Source: Lophius americanus
Taxonomy: Eukaryota; Chordata; Actinopteri; Lophiiformes; Lophiidae
Reading direction: 5' to 3'
DNA length: 64,000 nt
Assembly: GCA_037951165.1 (NCBI GenBank)
Contig: JBBDHG010000054.1
Span: forward strand, 5,284,001 to 5,348,000
The position numbers were made by a program, and so were the translations under genes. Each line of letters opens with the position of its first letter. Position 1 is the first letter of the stretch. Below are positions 35,906 through 49,492 of the stretch, piece by piece. The notes beneath the pieces were generated by a model that made no database searches, was not told the DNA's origin, and was given only the letters and a program-made list of their open reading frames with translations.

Positions 35906-37660
35906 ACCAAAACTAAAAGAAACAACTCAGTAATGAGTTTTATTTTCCATTTGTTCAAAGCAATACTCCTACATTTTACACACAGCACCTTTAAAGTTAT
36001 TGAAATAAAAGCCCAAAGATTGCATTTGAGCAAAGACTTGACAAAATTATGAAAATGCTGGAGAAAAGTGACAAAATGCATTTCATATTTTGTCTATTTA
36101 ATCAGTTTTTTTTTATTTATAATTTTCACTATTTGACGTTATTTATCTGAGGTAATAGGATACAAACTAGGTCGGAGTTGTTCCCTAGGGTTTAGCATAG
36201 ACAGTGTCCTTATCACAAACCTCATCTCCTTCCTGAGACCCAGCAGGTATCAAACTTTCTGAGAATTGAACAGCCCAACCCTGAAGGCATCCCTTGGCTC
36301 AGTGTCTTCCTTCCATCTCTGGATTCCCTTCCTTCCGAGCTTAAATGTCTACTTAATATGCTTTAATGCCTGCTCTTTAGAGCCAGGGAGCACTTCATCA
36401 CTTTTATACACCTTTATATAACACACTGTTAACTAGCAATGCCTTATGGAACAGCTTGTCTTGCAGCTGGAAGACGCCTCCATGGCATGATGGAGGTACC
36501 TGTTCACCATTCACAATGAGACAGTAAAATGGGAATAGAGGCTCCGGCATACTGCTGCTGTCTATATCAGTCAACGATGAATATTCATGAATCACAGTGT
36601 CATGACATGCTCTGTAATTGGCAGCAACATTAGTAATGACACTGCTGGTATCAAGTCCCTGCATATTCATGTGGTGGGGCAATATTTCCTTGCCTTGCTG
36701 CTTTTTCGCTCCTCCAGAAAGTGAAAATGTATTCTGAAGCTGCAGGTGTCCCTGGTGCCACAATCAATTGCTGGCTGGATTGTACCCCAATGAAAATCAG
36801 ACAAACCATTAGTTTCTTTGTCAATCTGTGTGATTAATAATAGATCTGAATTATAAAAGGTTGGTAGGATTCTAAATAGAGTCAATCTTACTGTAATAGA
36901 TATGAATGCAGGCCTTGAGGACACCTATAGACCTCCTTGTTGCTACCGGGCATAAAGAAAAATTACTGATAAAGTATATTGGTGGCTTTTAGCTGAAAAG
37001 CAAGACAGGAATTATTGTAATATCTTAGATCCCCATTACTAGTTTGTCTCTTAGCCGTGTTGTTGAGTAGATTTAGCGGCTCGCACAGACACAAGCCTGA
37101 GTGCACACACTGATAGTGGACAGGCCTTTTTTCTGCAACTCCATTTCGGTCCCACCAAAGTGTCCTAGAATGGATGATGAGGGAATTGGGTAGAGCTTTG
37201 CCTAAGCTTCAAGGCTTTCGTCTCTAAGCGGCTGTAAGGATGATTTTTTTTTTCTCCCTGGTTGCTTCAGTTTAGTGCAGCGCACAATTCAAACTGGTTT
37301 AAGGAGGAAGACCTACATCTGCACCAGCAGGGCCAGAGTTGAAATGTTCATTTTGAGTACAGCTGAGTTCAATTTCACTCTGAAAGTGGTGAAATGGATA
37401 TCCCTTCTAGATTCCTTTAGAGGTACAACTCCTTCATTTAAACATAAAGTAAACTTCATGTCATCAGGTAATGGTATATCAGGTATGAAATATTCATTCT
37501 GAAGTCTTCTAAACCTGATGTATATGTCATGATTACATCGCTAATTCATTTTCATCAATTTACCAGTGAAGCCGGTTTCAACAACTTTATATACAGCTTG
37601 TCAGGTTGTTCAGTGCTTCGCCAACATATAAAACCCCTCCAACGTTTAACATGATGTATA
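35906..37660. other. Intergenic sequence, no gene supported
   Basis: No exon pattern found. 36,200-36,760 is of balanced composition and may be constrained non-coding DNA. The minus-strand frame at 36,404-36,763 has no known domain. Confidence 0.4.
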
Positions 37661-37664
37661 TACT

Positions 37665-37800
37665 CAAGATAAGATTTGATTAATCCCAAATGGAAATGAT
37701 AGTGCTGCAGCAGAATACAGGTAGGACAAGTTCACAAAATACATAAATGGCAAAAACAGAACTCTGAGATAAAACACAAGTGAACCAAGAATACTGTAAG
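37665..37800 (+). repeat. Fish interspersed repeat (agataag-ttgat-atccc type)
   Basis: Begins aagataagatttgattaatc followed by ccaaatggaaatga and tgctgcagcagaatacag. This resembles a widespread fish repeat that starts agataagactttattgatccc and goes on with a run of cagcag. Boundaries are approximate. Confidence 0.5.
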
Positions 37801-40199
37801 GGTACTAAAATATATACAAATTATATGTTTGTTTTTGACTTTACCACTGGAAAACAATCTGTTTGTTCATACGGTTATTTAAAGTAGCCTTCCCACATTT
37901 AAATGTTCAAGCCCAGAGAAATCCATAATATCCCACAGAAATCGAGAACAGTATGGAATAACTCAAAAACCCTGTCATAGATCGTTTTCAAGTTTTATAC
38001 CATCCTAGACCTTAGTATGAGGAAGAACTGTATTGATGTTAGGAATATGCAGTTGCATTTTTTCTCACACTAGGGGGAGTTTTATCTCCTAAAGTTTCCG
38101 TGCTATAATTTCTCCACCAGGTGTCTGATTTAGTCCAAAGAGATCTATCTTTCATTTATCATATTTCAGTATAATAGTTCATACTTTGCTTACTAGGGGG
38201 AGCCTTTTTAAGAAAAACACTGTTTTTCGGACATAACCTCAAATTTCATTTGAGTAGTTCAATCAGGGGGATTTCCTGCACAACGCAGAGGATAAGGGGA
38301 TTTTTGGGGATATCCCCTTGCTGTTGGGGGCGACACAATGAACTTGAACTTCACCTAATCCATGAACACGTCTGGTTTAGTCTCATCGGATGCCTGTGGC
38401 ACAGGAGCAGAAATTATGTAGTCAGCTATCAGCTGAAACCTTCTGAGATGTTTGGAGGAGAAATGGCTCTTTGGTGGAACTGCACTTCTCCGGAAAGCTG
38501 CCCTCGCACACCGTGTGCGCTTGGTCTCACCTCAACTTGCACATTTGTCAAACTGCACATGTTCTTTTTTTCTTTGCTCTTTCTTGCAAAACCAGACTGC
38601 CACTGAATATATATGCATGTATGGCTCTACCGTATATGTGTATGCATGTTCATGTATGTAATCATACATATATATGTGTATCTATTTATAAATATAAACA
38701 TGCATATATTTGCATATCAAATCCTTTTCACATTGTAGATGTTTTAATTATTTAATTATATTTAGACTTATCTTCGATCGGCATGTTTTGCCTCAGGATA
38801 CCAGGACAAACTCCTTCTGAGTGTGATTTACTTTGGTAATAAACTGTTTTCTGATTCGTTACATCCCTTTGAACTCTGGTGGTGGATAGGCAGAATTAAA
38901 TTGGAAATACTCACGTAAATTAACTTAAATTTGTACTTAGCTACAGTATTTGAATAAATATACTTTTCCACTCCTGCATTTTTCCTCAAAATCTTATAAA
39001 CTTTTGGAAAACTAAGACAAAATCAGATCCATAAATTCTGTTTAGTCACATTGCTAGATCTGCAGCTTCTTTTAGCTATAGATTTATTTCTCTGCTATCT
39101 TTGCCGTTTTTTTTTCCCTCCTATTTTTATTTTGCTGCTGATCGCCAAATGAGTTCTACCTGTGAATCGCAGGAGGAGGCATAGCAATAGGCAGTAATAG
39201 GACCTGCTGTCACTGTTTGGATTTTATAGCCTCACTCGCTGGCAGAGTAGAAGAGGAAACAGGTGAGATCCTCCAAAGTGTTGCAGAACAGCGTTAAATG
39301 TGTGTCTCTTATTAACAGGCATCAGATTACATTTTTTTAATGTAAAAATGGGATGAAATGAGGAGTGCATTACACTGATAATATCATTTTTATTTTATGT
39401 TCCGCTCGCCATAAATGTGATGAATAATATGCGTGCGTTTGCATTCTGTTCACTCCTCTCTCCAACAGATGGTAGTTCGTATGGCGCCGCTGTAATGTGT
39501 GCGCGACTAAGAACCGCAATGATCTTGAAGATGACAGTCATTTGTCTTTTTCCATTTTGCTAATTTTAGATAATCCTGCTCTATCATCTTCTTTGCTGTG
39601 TACATGTCTTGCAATCAGTCAAGTTTGCTTGTTAACATGTCTCGGTGCGGCCCGTCGGCACTCCACATGCAGAGTTTTTGATTAATCTAGAAAGACAATA
39701 TTCTGAAATGTTGTTTGGAGTGGAATGTAGATAAGAACGTGATGTATTGTTTTTTATTGCTTGACGGTGTCTGACAGCTCTGTCAAGGAAAATACATGGA
39801 TTCTTTTCTCTTAAATCCATCATGGGGAATACAAAGACATATGCATAATAATGAAATACATTTATTAATGTGTACTGTCCCCTGGAGTTGCATGACAGTG
39901 AAATGGATGACTGGTTTTCTTTTTGCCAGGATGCTACGGGCCTGTGTATCAAATGTGGAGGCTTCAGGAGAGGTTAAAACTGTACATGTTTATATAAAAA
40001 AAACAAAAAAGCAACAACTCCCATGTAGAAGAGCTGAGGTTGTGGTCTTTAGAAAAGGTCTCACAGGAGTTAATGGGGTTTCACGCTGGAGGAGGAGCGT
40101 CTGATACTGGTGAGTAGAGCTGGAGTTCACCAGCAGCAGATTCCTTAGTGTGGGTCCAACATTGGTACCTCATAATTATGAGTTAATAAACAGAAGAGC

Positions 40200-40305
40200 G
40201 TCCGTCCATCCATCCATTTTCTGTTACTGCTTATCATGTTCAGGTTCACGGGAGGGCTAGAGCCTATCCCAGCTGATAATGGGTGATAGGAAGAGTAAAC
40301 TGTGG
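40200..40305. repeat. Second copy of the gctggagccta fish repeat
   Basis: Contains ccatccattttctgttactgc, gcttatcatgttcaggttc, gggctagagcctatcccagc and ataatgggtgataggaag, a diverged copy of the family seen at 35,745-35,905. Confidence 0.6.
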
Positions 40306-40439
40306 ACAAAAAAAACTATTTTTATTATACTGATAAATCATTTATAATACAGATTCTGCAAGAAAATTTTTGGTGTTATCCTATATAGTTTGGATTGATA
40401 ATAATAATAATAATGATGTTTACCCTTTATTATCACTAT

Positions 40440-40605
40440 GGTTTACATACATACTGGACAGCAACGTGAAATTACTTCTCTGCATCAAACTCATCCTTGG
40501 GCAGCTATGGCAGATTCAGGTTCTTGCTCGAGGAGCCCAGACATGTAACAGGGGACCGGGGATCGAAGTGCCGACCCGAAATACAGCCGCCCTAAAATCC
40601 CATGA
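40440..40605 (+). repeat. Fish interspersed repeat (gtgaaattacttctctgca type)
   Basis: Carries acagcaacgtgaaattac followed by ttctctgcatcaaactcatcc, then gctcgaggagcccag and ggggatcgaagtgccgaccc, in the order seen in a common teleost repeat, but shortened in the middle. It explains the open frame at 40,370-40,615. Confidence 0.6.
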
Positions 40606-42298
40606 AAGAAGATAGAATCTCTCATGTGTTGTCGCCAACACCTGTTAGATCTGACCTCTCTGTGTCTTATTACCGAGTCACACTGTGGTGAAATGTTCCC
40701 TGATTTTTCATGAACCGGGTCCTGTAGTGTATTTTAAGTGATTCCAACATACTCAATCATGCTGCTGTAAATACTCAGAATAAAAAAAGGCAGTGTTGAA
40801 TTTACTTAATTCAGATTTGTCAACAACTTCCACCAAACTTGAGTTGAGTTTGAGTTGTGCTTGAGATTTAATTTGATTACCTAAGAGGAAAAATAACCAA
40901 CAACCATATTGAGCTATTACATATCTGTTAAACATGTATGAGAGTCTAGCTGACAAAACTGAGCAACGTAAAGTTAATTAAACTTCAACTGTGCGCCTGC
41001 TGTTCTACGTTAACTCATGAAGGACAAACTTAATCTACTGTTTTGTTAATGTTTCTTAATGTTAAGTTACACCTGCTTAGGTGGGATAAGATTAAAACAC
41101 ACACATTTAATACATTTATTGAGTTGAAAACAACTTTTCACTTTTTTGAGTTGGGGAGTATTAAATGTGCAATAATTCCCTGCTGAAAACAGTCGTGAAC
41201 CATTACAATCATTATTCCTGTTGAGTAACATTAGCTGAAAACTACCAGAAATGTTACATTTTATACCTTTTAACAGAAGGAGAGTCCCAAAGCATGATAA
41301 AGAAGTCAAGAAGCACAGGGAGAAGAACTTGATATTGTAAGTTTTGGAATTTGTGGTCTAATATTATCAAACAAACATCTAAAGGTGTATTTATGTTTCA
41401 CTTCCAATCTAATCCTAGTCTTGCCATTGATTTTTGGGAGCAGTTATTTGATTTGTTCCGGCTCAGTCCCCGCTGCGACCACAGACGGGCATCCTCCATC
41501 CTGATGTTGCATAACGTTCTTGCCCTTGTGATGCAGTTGCTTCCAAGCTGCCTCTCTGGGGGTCGAGTCTTTAGTTTGTCTCATATGTCAGCTGTGAAGT
41601 CTAGAGCGGTAGCATCTTTAGGCTGGGAGCATTTCTCCCTTCAATGAATTAACGGGCTCCAGTCCAAAAAACCAAAAGACACACATGATAACCCTTTTGT
41701 TCTCCTCCAGTGAGGGACAGTGTCCTTGTGGTTACCATTACATACGAAATCAATTATCCATGCTGCTGCTCGGAAGCTTTTTAAGTCTGTTTTCTTCTGT
41801 ATTTACTTATGTGTTGTCTAATGGTGCTGGTGTGGGGGTGGTTTGTACCCGTTCTTCTAATCCTCACTCATTCTTCCTTTCGTCTTTTCAAAAGCGGGAT
41901 TTTCTGATCATCCGGGACAGCAAAGAAGCTTCTAATGGTGAAAGCAGAGAGTGATTTCAGGGCTAAAAAAATATTAGGAACTTACATTATTTCCCTCAAA
42001 TACATTCTTTAAAGCGTTGAAAAGAAAAACAATGATCTCTAGATTTATTTTGCTTTGTTTGGTTTCAGTAACTGTGGCAGCAAAAGCTGCAGTCTCCTTC
42101 TTTGAGATGCGTGCTGTCATCCTGGTGGAAATGATTGTTGTTTTTAACCAATGGAATATGTATGGCCTCACAATATTGTTCCCGTCATGAATATTACAGG
42201 AGAAAGTTGTGCATATGCGAATAGCATCTGGATCCATTCTAAGGATTTGGGACAATAAGTATCCAAATGTTGATGTGTTTCCTAGGCTCCTATCGTCA

Positions 42299-42424
42299 AA
42301 TCTCAAAACTGCCCTTGTGCAGGGAGACTATTTCTCATCAGCCACCAGCAGTCGCAGCACCAAACTCATTCACGGAGGAGTCCGATATCTACAGAAAGCC
42401 ATCAGGAAATTGGATTACAAACAG
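42299..42424 (+). pseudogene. gpd2: gpd2 relic exon A: FAD-domain segment
   Basis: Reads N-LKTALVQGDYFSSATSSR followed by STKLIHGGVRYLQKAI and RKLDYKQ, then donor cag|gtaaat. Remembered vertebrate GPD2 has LKTALVERDDFSSGTSSR and STKLIHGGVRYLQKAI, so about seven of 41 positions differ, several radically (R to G, D to Y, M to R). The 5' edge is unclear: the nearest AG (42,284-42,285) adds five codons that do not match the expected AVTR segment, so the original acceptor may be lost. Confidence 0.8.
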
Positions 42425-45400
42425 GTAAATGCTTCATATTTTCTCCGCAGCTGACACTTATCCGCAGAATTCCTGGTCCCTCTGGTCATATTGCTTTATT
42501 TGCTCTCCCGTGTTCATTTTTCATTCACGGGAAGCAGTGACATGTTTGCCTTGAATAACTGCCTGCCTAGAATTTTCTCAAGTTGTCTTAAAGAAATCTT
42601 ACAGCATTGTTGTCATCAAATTATGGATTAATTCATAAAATTATCACTCAGCAATGGGTGGAATGAAGCCTCCTTTGTCTGTGAATTGTTTTAGACGAGT
42701 CACCCAAGTTCAAACTGAAATGTCACCATTTTCTGTTACATCCCCCAGTATATGAGAAACCTCATTATTCTCAGCTTGTGTTTTCTTGAAGGGCTTTATT
42801 TTGCTATCTGTATGAACATACGAGGGTCCTGGAGGTGAGCAGCAGAGGAGACCAATTAGTGTGATTGTACCTAAACTAACTGCCTAGTCAGCAGCCCGAC
42901 ACTCAAATGTAGATTATACAACATGCCTTGGATGAAATCGAAACAACATTTGATGGAGGGAGGAAACTTAAGAATTATAATTGCAATAATATTTAGCAAA
43001 CTCTCATTTATGGCTCAAAAAACAAAAAGAAAACAAATAAGTGAAAAGTGTGAGAAATCGAATTTTCATCTTTATTATAGGGATAAAATGTTCCCGTTAA
43101 TAGGTCATTGCTGTCATTCAAACACGCACATGAATTGTTTTTAATTAGTTGTTGTAGGAATCTTAATAAAAGCTGCTTTAAAGTTGAATTCAATTAGCAA
43201 AATATCAGAGCTGAAACATTTAGTCAATTAAGTCGGTAAATGAGTAAAGTGGAACATTTTATGTGTACTAAGTCTTCAAAGTGAGCACAATCTCAAGACC
43301 TTTAAGTGCTTTTTTCTTATTTCATTATTCTTAATTAATTATTTTTTCATTATAGATTTTATTACTGATGAAACTGATGATAGCGTTTTTGGTTGTAGCA
43401 TTTCTAGCACCCCAGGAAGACGAGCAGTCGTTAAATTGGCAGCTAATGGGGATCCAAATGAAACAATAAAACCAACAATTAAGTCATCGTTTAAAGTAGA
43501 AATCCCCCACATTCTTTGTTCAGTTGCCCCAAATGTAATTTATTGGTAATTTTCTTTGTGTTTTATGATGCACTCAAAAATAAAGACAGGCCGTTTTATT
43601 TACTTTAATCTAATTTGTGTTTTTTATGGAATTATTTCACATGCGTCCGATGAAATACAAGTATAAAAACTGTATAAAAACTGTATAAAAACTTACGTTT
43701 TACAAGATTTAATCAAATTCAAATGTTTGATGGAGTTTGTCTGTCTTTGCATCTACGCTTGATACATTCTGTCTGGAAACTAAAAATGACATTGTTTGAT
43801 TAGTTTCATCAGGGAAAGAATTTCCATCTGATTATTATTATTATCATTATTGTTTTTTTTAACACAAAGCATTTCGGTTGGGCTAACTTGATAAATTTGT
43901 GCTAGATAAACTATATTTTGTAAGGTTAATGTTAGTACTACAAAACTGGTTGGACCAACCCTATTAAATAAAGTTGGATCAATTTAACATAACTAAGTTG
44001 AATCGACTGAATGAATTGTATTGACCCAACACAAGTACTTTAACTTAAACATAAGCATAATCGCTTAATATTGAAAGAAAACAATTTAATCATGTGGAAA
44101 AACCTTCCATGATCTCTTTAAGTTAACTCAAAGAGCTGTGATGTGGGCTTATGGTTAGGCCCAGAAAGTATTTGTAGATGTCGCCTCTGACACTGGGACA
44201 CATCTTTACATTTAATAACCTGGAAGGATTTATTCATTAATTTATAAGGTCAATTGATTCATTCAATTACGTAACTATGGAAAAAATCATTAGCTCCACC
44301 CTAATTAGAATATATTTAATTTTGACTCCTGATGCTGAAATGTGTTCACGTCACGTCTCATTGTTTGACTTTCAGATGTACAAGTAAATTCTCAATTCTC
44401 GATCCTTTTTTATTCTCATACACAAGAAAAAAAGGGGTAAATCTTTTTGCTTCATACAGGCATGAGGTGGACGAGTATGGTTGAAATCTTTACAATCACC
44501 TGTGGGCTGAGAGGGACATGGAAGTGTACGGAAGAGAGAGAGTGGTCTGCGGAGTCTCTGCACCATCTCGCCTTTGCTCTGGCAGACTTGGGTGAACTCA
44601 GGGGGCTTGATTTGATTTGTGCAGCCTTGAATCATAAGCTTTAATTGCACCTGACATTTAAAGCTTCTCTCTGGTATTTAAAGCAGTGTACAGGTGTGGC
44701 TCATTACTGAGAGGGGGATTGGAGATTTTCTGATTTCTCTCTCATTGCAGGGGCCATGGCAGTGTCTTAACTATTCACGCTGCCTGTCACCATCCCACAG
44801 CCCCTCCCTAACTCACCCAAAGCCATAACTGACCCAGCGACCATCAGTCAAGTCAGAGTTCAAGCTTATCATAAAATAAAGTCCATTCTAGAGCCGCAAA
44901 CAGTCGTCGAGAGTCAGTCGAGACGTCACCTTCAGACATGAACGCTGGGAATAGAAGAGGATGATTCCACAGCACACAACTCTGCAGATGCAATAGTCCT
45001 CCTGCTATCGAGAAGTTCTCTTCTCGTACTCCTACGAAGGAGGAGCCATTGCTCACTCCTACCAGAACAACATATGCTGTTCTGTACTCCTTACCATGCA
45101 CCATGGAAGTGTATGAATCATTTTGTGCGATGTTAAAAAATTGCAGTACTTATCACAGCTGGAGTCGTGGCAGCAGCAATCTGTAAATGGTAGAAAATCT
45201 CTCCTGTTAAGTTTTATGTGAATGCAAAACTTATTATCTCTTGTCAAGCATGAACAACAAGTGAAAAAAATGTGTTTTAACTTTTAATACAACAGATGTT
45301 TAATCTGTCACAATGATAAACCATTTATTACATAGCCTCATCAAATATAACACACCCAGTTTACATTTCTGGAACTCTTTGGTTGTTATTACCAGCTTAT

Positions 45401-46785
45401 AACACAAACAAAACAGTCAAAAATGCTATTTAAATTTAGTATAATTAAAATGAGAATAGTACAGATGAGATCAGTCTGTTTTGGCACCAGGAAGAAGAAT
45501 AGAATTAAATAAGGGTTTTTAATTATTGGTCGTAATCATAAACCCTAGATCATACCTTCATAGTAAGATGTCTTGTGTCTCACACAGCCGTGTAATTGCT
45601 GTCTATGTGAGCGTAAACAAATTAGAGAGAGCTTCTTTTTTCTTTTTTTTTTAAACAGAAAATAGCCAGTAGGCATTGCGTTCCAACCAGTCCCAGGATC
45701 CATCTTTCTCCAGGCTATGTGTGCCTTGTGTTGGCATCAGAAAAACAAAGCATATGTTGATTGTTAGTCAGGGTGTACATAGCATGTCCTGTTCACTCAA
45801 GGTCTCCCTTGTAGCTGCAAACTCCCAACTTTGTTTCTTTAGGCTATCTGTCAGCCTTCATTTAGTATTTGAGGATACGTGGATTCCCATGTACTGCAAA
45901 AAGGCAACATACTTCTGAGGGAATATGGCCACTATCTGAGCAGTGATCTGTCAACATTAGTCATTTAGCAGAAGTAAGTAGGGAAGGGGGGTATTTTACA
46001 TGAGGTATTTATATTTGTGGAGGCTTATAATAGTGGATTTTTCTTCTTTTGTAATTGTCAAATGGAGCAAATTCTGGAAGAAAAAAAAGGAGAGGAATAT
46101 TATTGTATATTCTTGTAGATACTCATACTTATTATTGGTGTAGAAGGGGCAAAGTAAGAGAATTAAAAGCACTAGACCGTTTACATGTCTTTAATTTTTC
46201 CTCAAGCTGTCTTTTCTACCACTTTTCCCATACGCAAGTGGGTACATTATGGCAGTGACATTTTCTGTCCTGACCTTCTTTTCTGGGGATTGGGCTCTGA
46301 CTGCTCGGGTTCATCTCCTCAGGATTTTCCAAGCCATCACGGCCAGATAGTTTCAACATGTAGACATCCTTTAGCCTGAATAAAGACACTCATACATAGA
46401 CACATTTTCATACTGCATGCATACGTTATCTGAATATTATGTAATATTTATACTTTTAACAATGTAGTATGTGCAGTTGGAGTAATGGATGAAAGCATCT
46501 GGGGTAATACGTAATAATTAACCACTACCTGTAACAATTTCGTTGGAGAAGTCAGCCCAACCAAGCATCTCTGGTTCTATGACTAGGAGACATGAAATTC
46601 ATTGTCATTATTGTCGCTGTCATTTTGCAGCATTTTATTTAGCCACAGAGTTTCTTTCACTCCACTGAGTTTGTACCTCCAGGAGGCTGGACGAGTGGTG
46701 GTGTGAGCTGAGCGGAGGTAGGGTTGGGACGGGAGGGAGGAGAGGGTGTGGGGGAGTGTGTGTGTGTTCGTGTGTGGGCTCTGAT
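42425..46785. other. Space where the next gpd2 exon should lie; none found
   Basis: Read for the segment beginning YRMVKEALHERANLLE, normally next after exon A: no match. 43,850-44,070 is an AT-rich block that looks like an old interspersed repeat (ttggaccaaccc, gttggatcaattta, attgtattgacccaaca). The open frames at 44,372-45,247 and 45,676-45,918 show no known domain. Confidence 0.5.
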
Positions 46786-46789
46786 GCTC

Positions 46790-47110
46790 GTTTAGTCTTG
46801 CTCTGTCATTTGGCCATTTTGGCTTTTAATTGCTGATGATAATTATCATTATTGTTATCTTCATCAATGTGTCAGGTTGTTACGGCCGAGCTCTGCCGTT
46901 CATTCATAAATCCTGCTGCCGCAATCTGACTAATCCTTGTATTCCTGACATTTAATGTAGTATTAATGCTCCTGTTCTTTGCCTAGTGCCAGTCTATGAC
47001 AGGCTCAGGAACAGGGAGCTGTGAATCACGGGGTCAAAGGTCATCCGGAGGCACAGCAATCACAGGGGATCAGACACTGCCGACCGTTGCAGATCCACAT
47101 TCAAAGGTGT
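46790..47110. promoter_or_regulatory. Candidate regulatory block with NR4A monomer site
   Basis: A stretch with homeodomain-type cores (ctaat, taatta-like words at about 46,830-46,850), no simple repeat and mixed composition. It contains AAAGGTCA at 47,036-47,043, the NGFI-B response element bound by NR4A monomers. It sits inside the gpd2 relic, about 15 kb from the nr4a2 promoter. Function is inference. Confidence 0.35.
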
Positions 47111-48359
47111 GTGTGTTGGTGTTTTGAAACATGCGTGCATGCGCACACACATATGTTTGCTAACCACATCCCATAATGTTCACATTCACCCTACAGAGAT
47201 GAAGAAGTGGATTCCATGGTCTTCCTAATACATCATGGCAGGGTGCATACTCTTGTATGTAATTCATTCTAAAATGTGGCCTTTAAATCTGTGGTTCTTT
47301 TGTGTTTTTTTCTCCTTTTCTACGTTTTACTTTGAACATATTTATTTATTTCTCATAGTGGTGGAATGGCTTCCAGCACGCTGTAGCATTAAGGAGAGCC
47401 CACCAGCTAGCGAGCCTGGAGTCACTCAAACATAAAATAAATCAGGGCACAAAGAAGCCCGCTCATTCCTGCAAAGGAGCAACATTTTCTCCGGCCAACG
47501 ATGAGGACTTGAACTTCTTGGCAATAACAAATAGAAAGAAAGTCACCCGAGACACCAACATTAAAAGTGATTAATCATCTCTATTCTCTCTTTACTTTTG
47601 AACCAAGGGATTGTCCAGCAATAAATCTTCAAAGATGTACATAAGAATCACTTCCTAATGAAACCGGGCTTTGTTCATTTGTCACCTTTTAGACCCTTTC
47701 ATTTAAATTACAAAACTTGTGACCTTGTGACTCTGAATATGGATCTCTGGTATTTTAGAGCTGAAGAGGGATTAATCCATAAATCTTGATATTAGATTTC
47801 TCTGTTCATTAAAAGGTTTCTGCCAGGGACTCTTCAGCTAAGAAAGCAGATCAGCTGCTGTCAGGAGGTATTTCGTGTCAAATAGACAGACTGAAAAATG
47901 TGATTATTAGGGGGGATGTTAATGGTAGGGTTCCTACTTTTAGAAAATATAGACTATATGTTCTATATATATAGCAGTATTAATTGTATCCTTTGCTACA
48001 TATAACACACAAAATGCACTGGTTCATTTATTTATTGCATTTATTTATCAACTCCTACCTCTGCACTTTTATTATATTTTAAGGCTTTTGATGTATCTGC
48101 TCCTTATCCCCACATTCCCTGCCTTCTCCTGAGGAGCAGCTCCCCTTCCCAATGCAGGAGAGAGGAGGGGAGCCTGCACTCAGGCCAAAGGGCCACTGTG
48201 GCTTCAAGTGTGCTCCTTGTGTGGCCAGAGCAGCCATCGCGCTGATTCAAAGTGACAGGGACAGATGTGACATATCGGTTCCGACACACTTCCATACCAC
48301 CAGTCACAGGCTCGGGGTGACTCACATCCCCCTTCTCTGGTCCTGTCCCCCCGCTGCAG

Positions 48360-48524
48360 GACAACACAACAATGCTCGAATGAACCTCGCCATCGCCCTC
48401 AATGCTGCCAGGTATGGGGCTGCCATAGCAAATTACACTGAAGTGGTGCACCTACTGAAAGGGACAGACCCTCAGACATGGAAGGAGACGGTCTGCGGAG
48501 CTCACTGCAGGGATGTGATCACAG
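48360..48524 (+). pseudogene. gpd2: gpd2 relic exon B
   Basis: Acceptor ccgctgcag, donor cacag|gtaaat. The frame reads (G)QHNNARMNLAIALNAARYG, then AAIANYTEVVHLLKGTDPQ, then TWKETVCGAHCRDVIT. GPD2 has QHNDARMNLAIAL and AARYGAATANYMEVV here. Exon phases (starts with two bases of G, ends with one) are those expected of the gene. The G to W change in DPQTWKE and others suggest relaxed constraint, but the frame is intact. Confidence 0.85.
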
Positions 48525-49492
48525 GTAAATCCAACAAAAGCCGCTTCCTCCCTTCCTGCCTCACTCCATTCCCACTCTCTCTTGGTCTCACAACAGGGCC
48601 CTCCCAGCACTTCATACTCGGTGCTAGTTTGCACATAGTCATTGCACATCTAATGCAGGGGCTTTTAATATTTTATAAGCGTTTTATGGTGTAGAGAGCT
48701 GCTTCAGATCTTGTAGGGAGGAACATAAGATGGAATAAGCGTACTCCAAATGGCCTTACTTACCTTTTAAATGTCATGCATCGGGCCGGCTTTGGAAGAA
48801 TAAAGCAGTTAAAGGTAGAAGATGGTATTCTGAAACATTTCATGAATAACCAAGATTTGAGGATTTCAACACATGACCACCCACTGATGTCTTAAAAGAG
48901 GGAAGTGTGCCCTTGCAGGAGATGTCTCACTTTAATAATGTGAAAGGAGCACCTCACATGGGGAGCTTAGAGGACAATAGACACAGTTTTTCTTTTTTCC
49001 TTTTTCCACGTTGTCTTTTTTTCTTCTTCCTTGCAAAAAGGATTAATGATAAATTCCAGCTCCTCATTCCAGTTCTCCTCTCCTCTCTCTTAGCAGTGGT
49101 AGCATCACATATCAACCAGGAAAGGCTATTCTGTCATTTATCTTGTTGTCAAAGCAGATCATTCACTATCCTCATGGTATCTTTTGATACGCGTCCCATT
49201 ATATACCGTAGCTCGTCCAAATCAAGCATCACATTAACAAACATTTCCCTTCCACAATTTTCAAAAGGCTCCCTCAGTCACTGCCACTGAGCAACTCTAT
49301 GACACAAAGAGGCAAGAGGGAAATTAGGTATGTCTGTTTCCTATTAATTACAATCCTGGGAAGTCTCCCATGGACACACTCGAGCCACTCTATTACGGAG
49401 AGAGGGGGGCGTTCGCTGATAAATTAATAATCCGGCTTGTCACCAGCCACAGATGAATAGCCCCTGGTGATTGATGCTGTTTTCTTTCATAG

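Noticed and set aside
48104..48451. Minus-strand frame of 115 codons
   Set aside because: Antisense shadow over gpd2 exon B and its intron.
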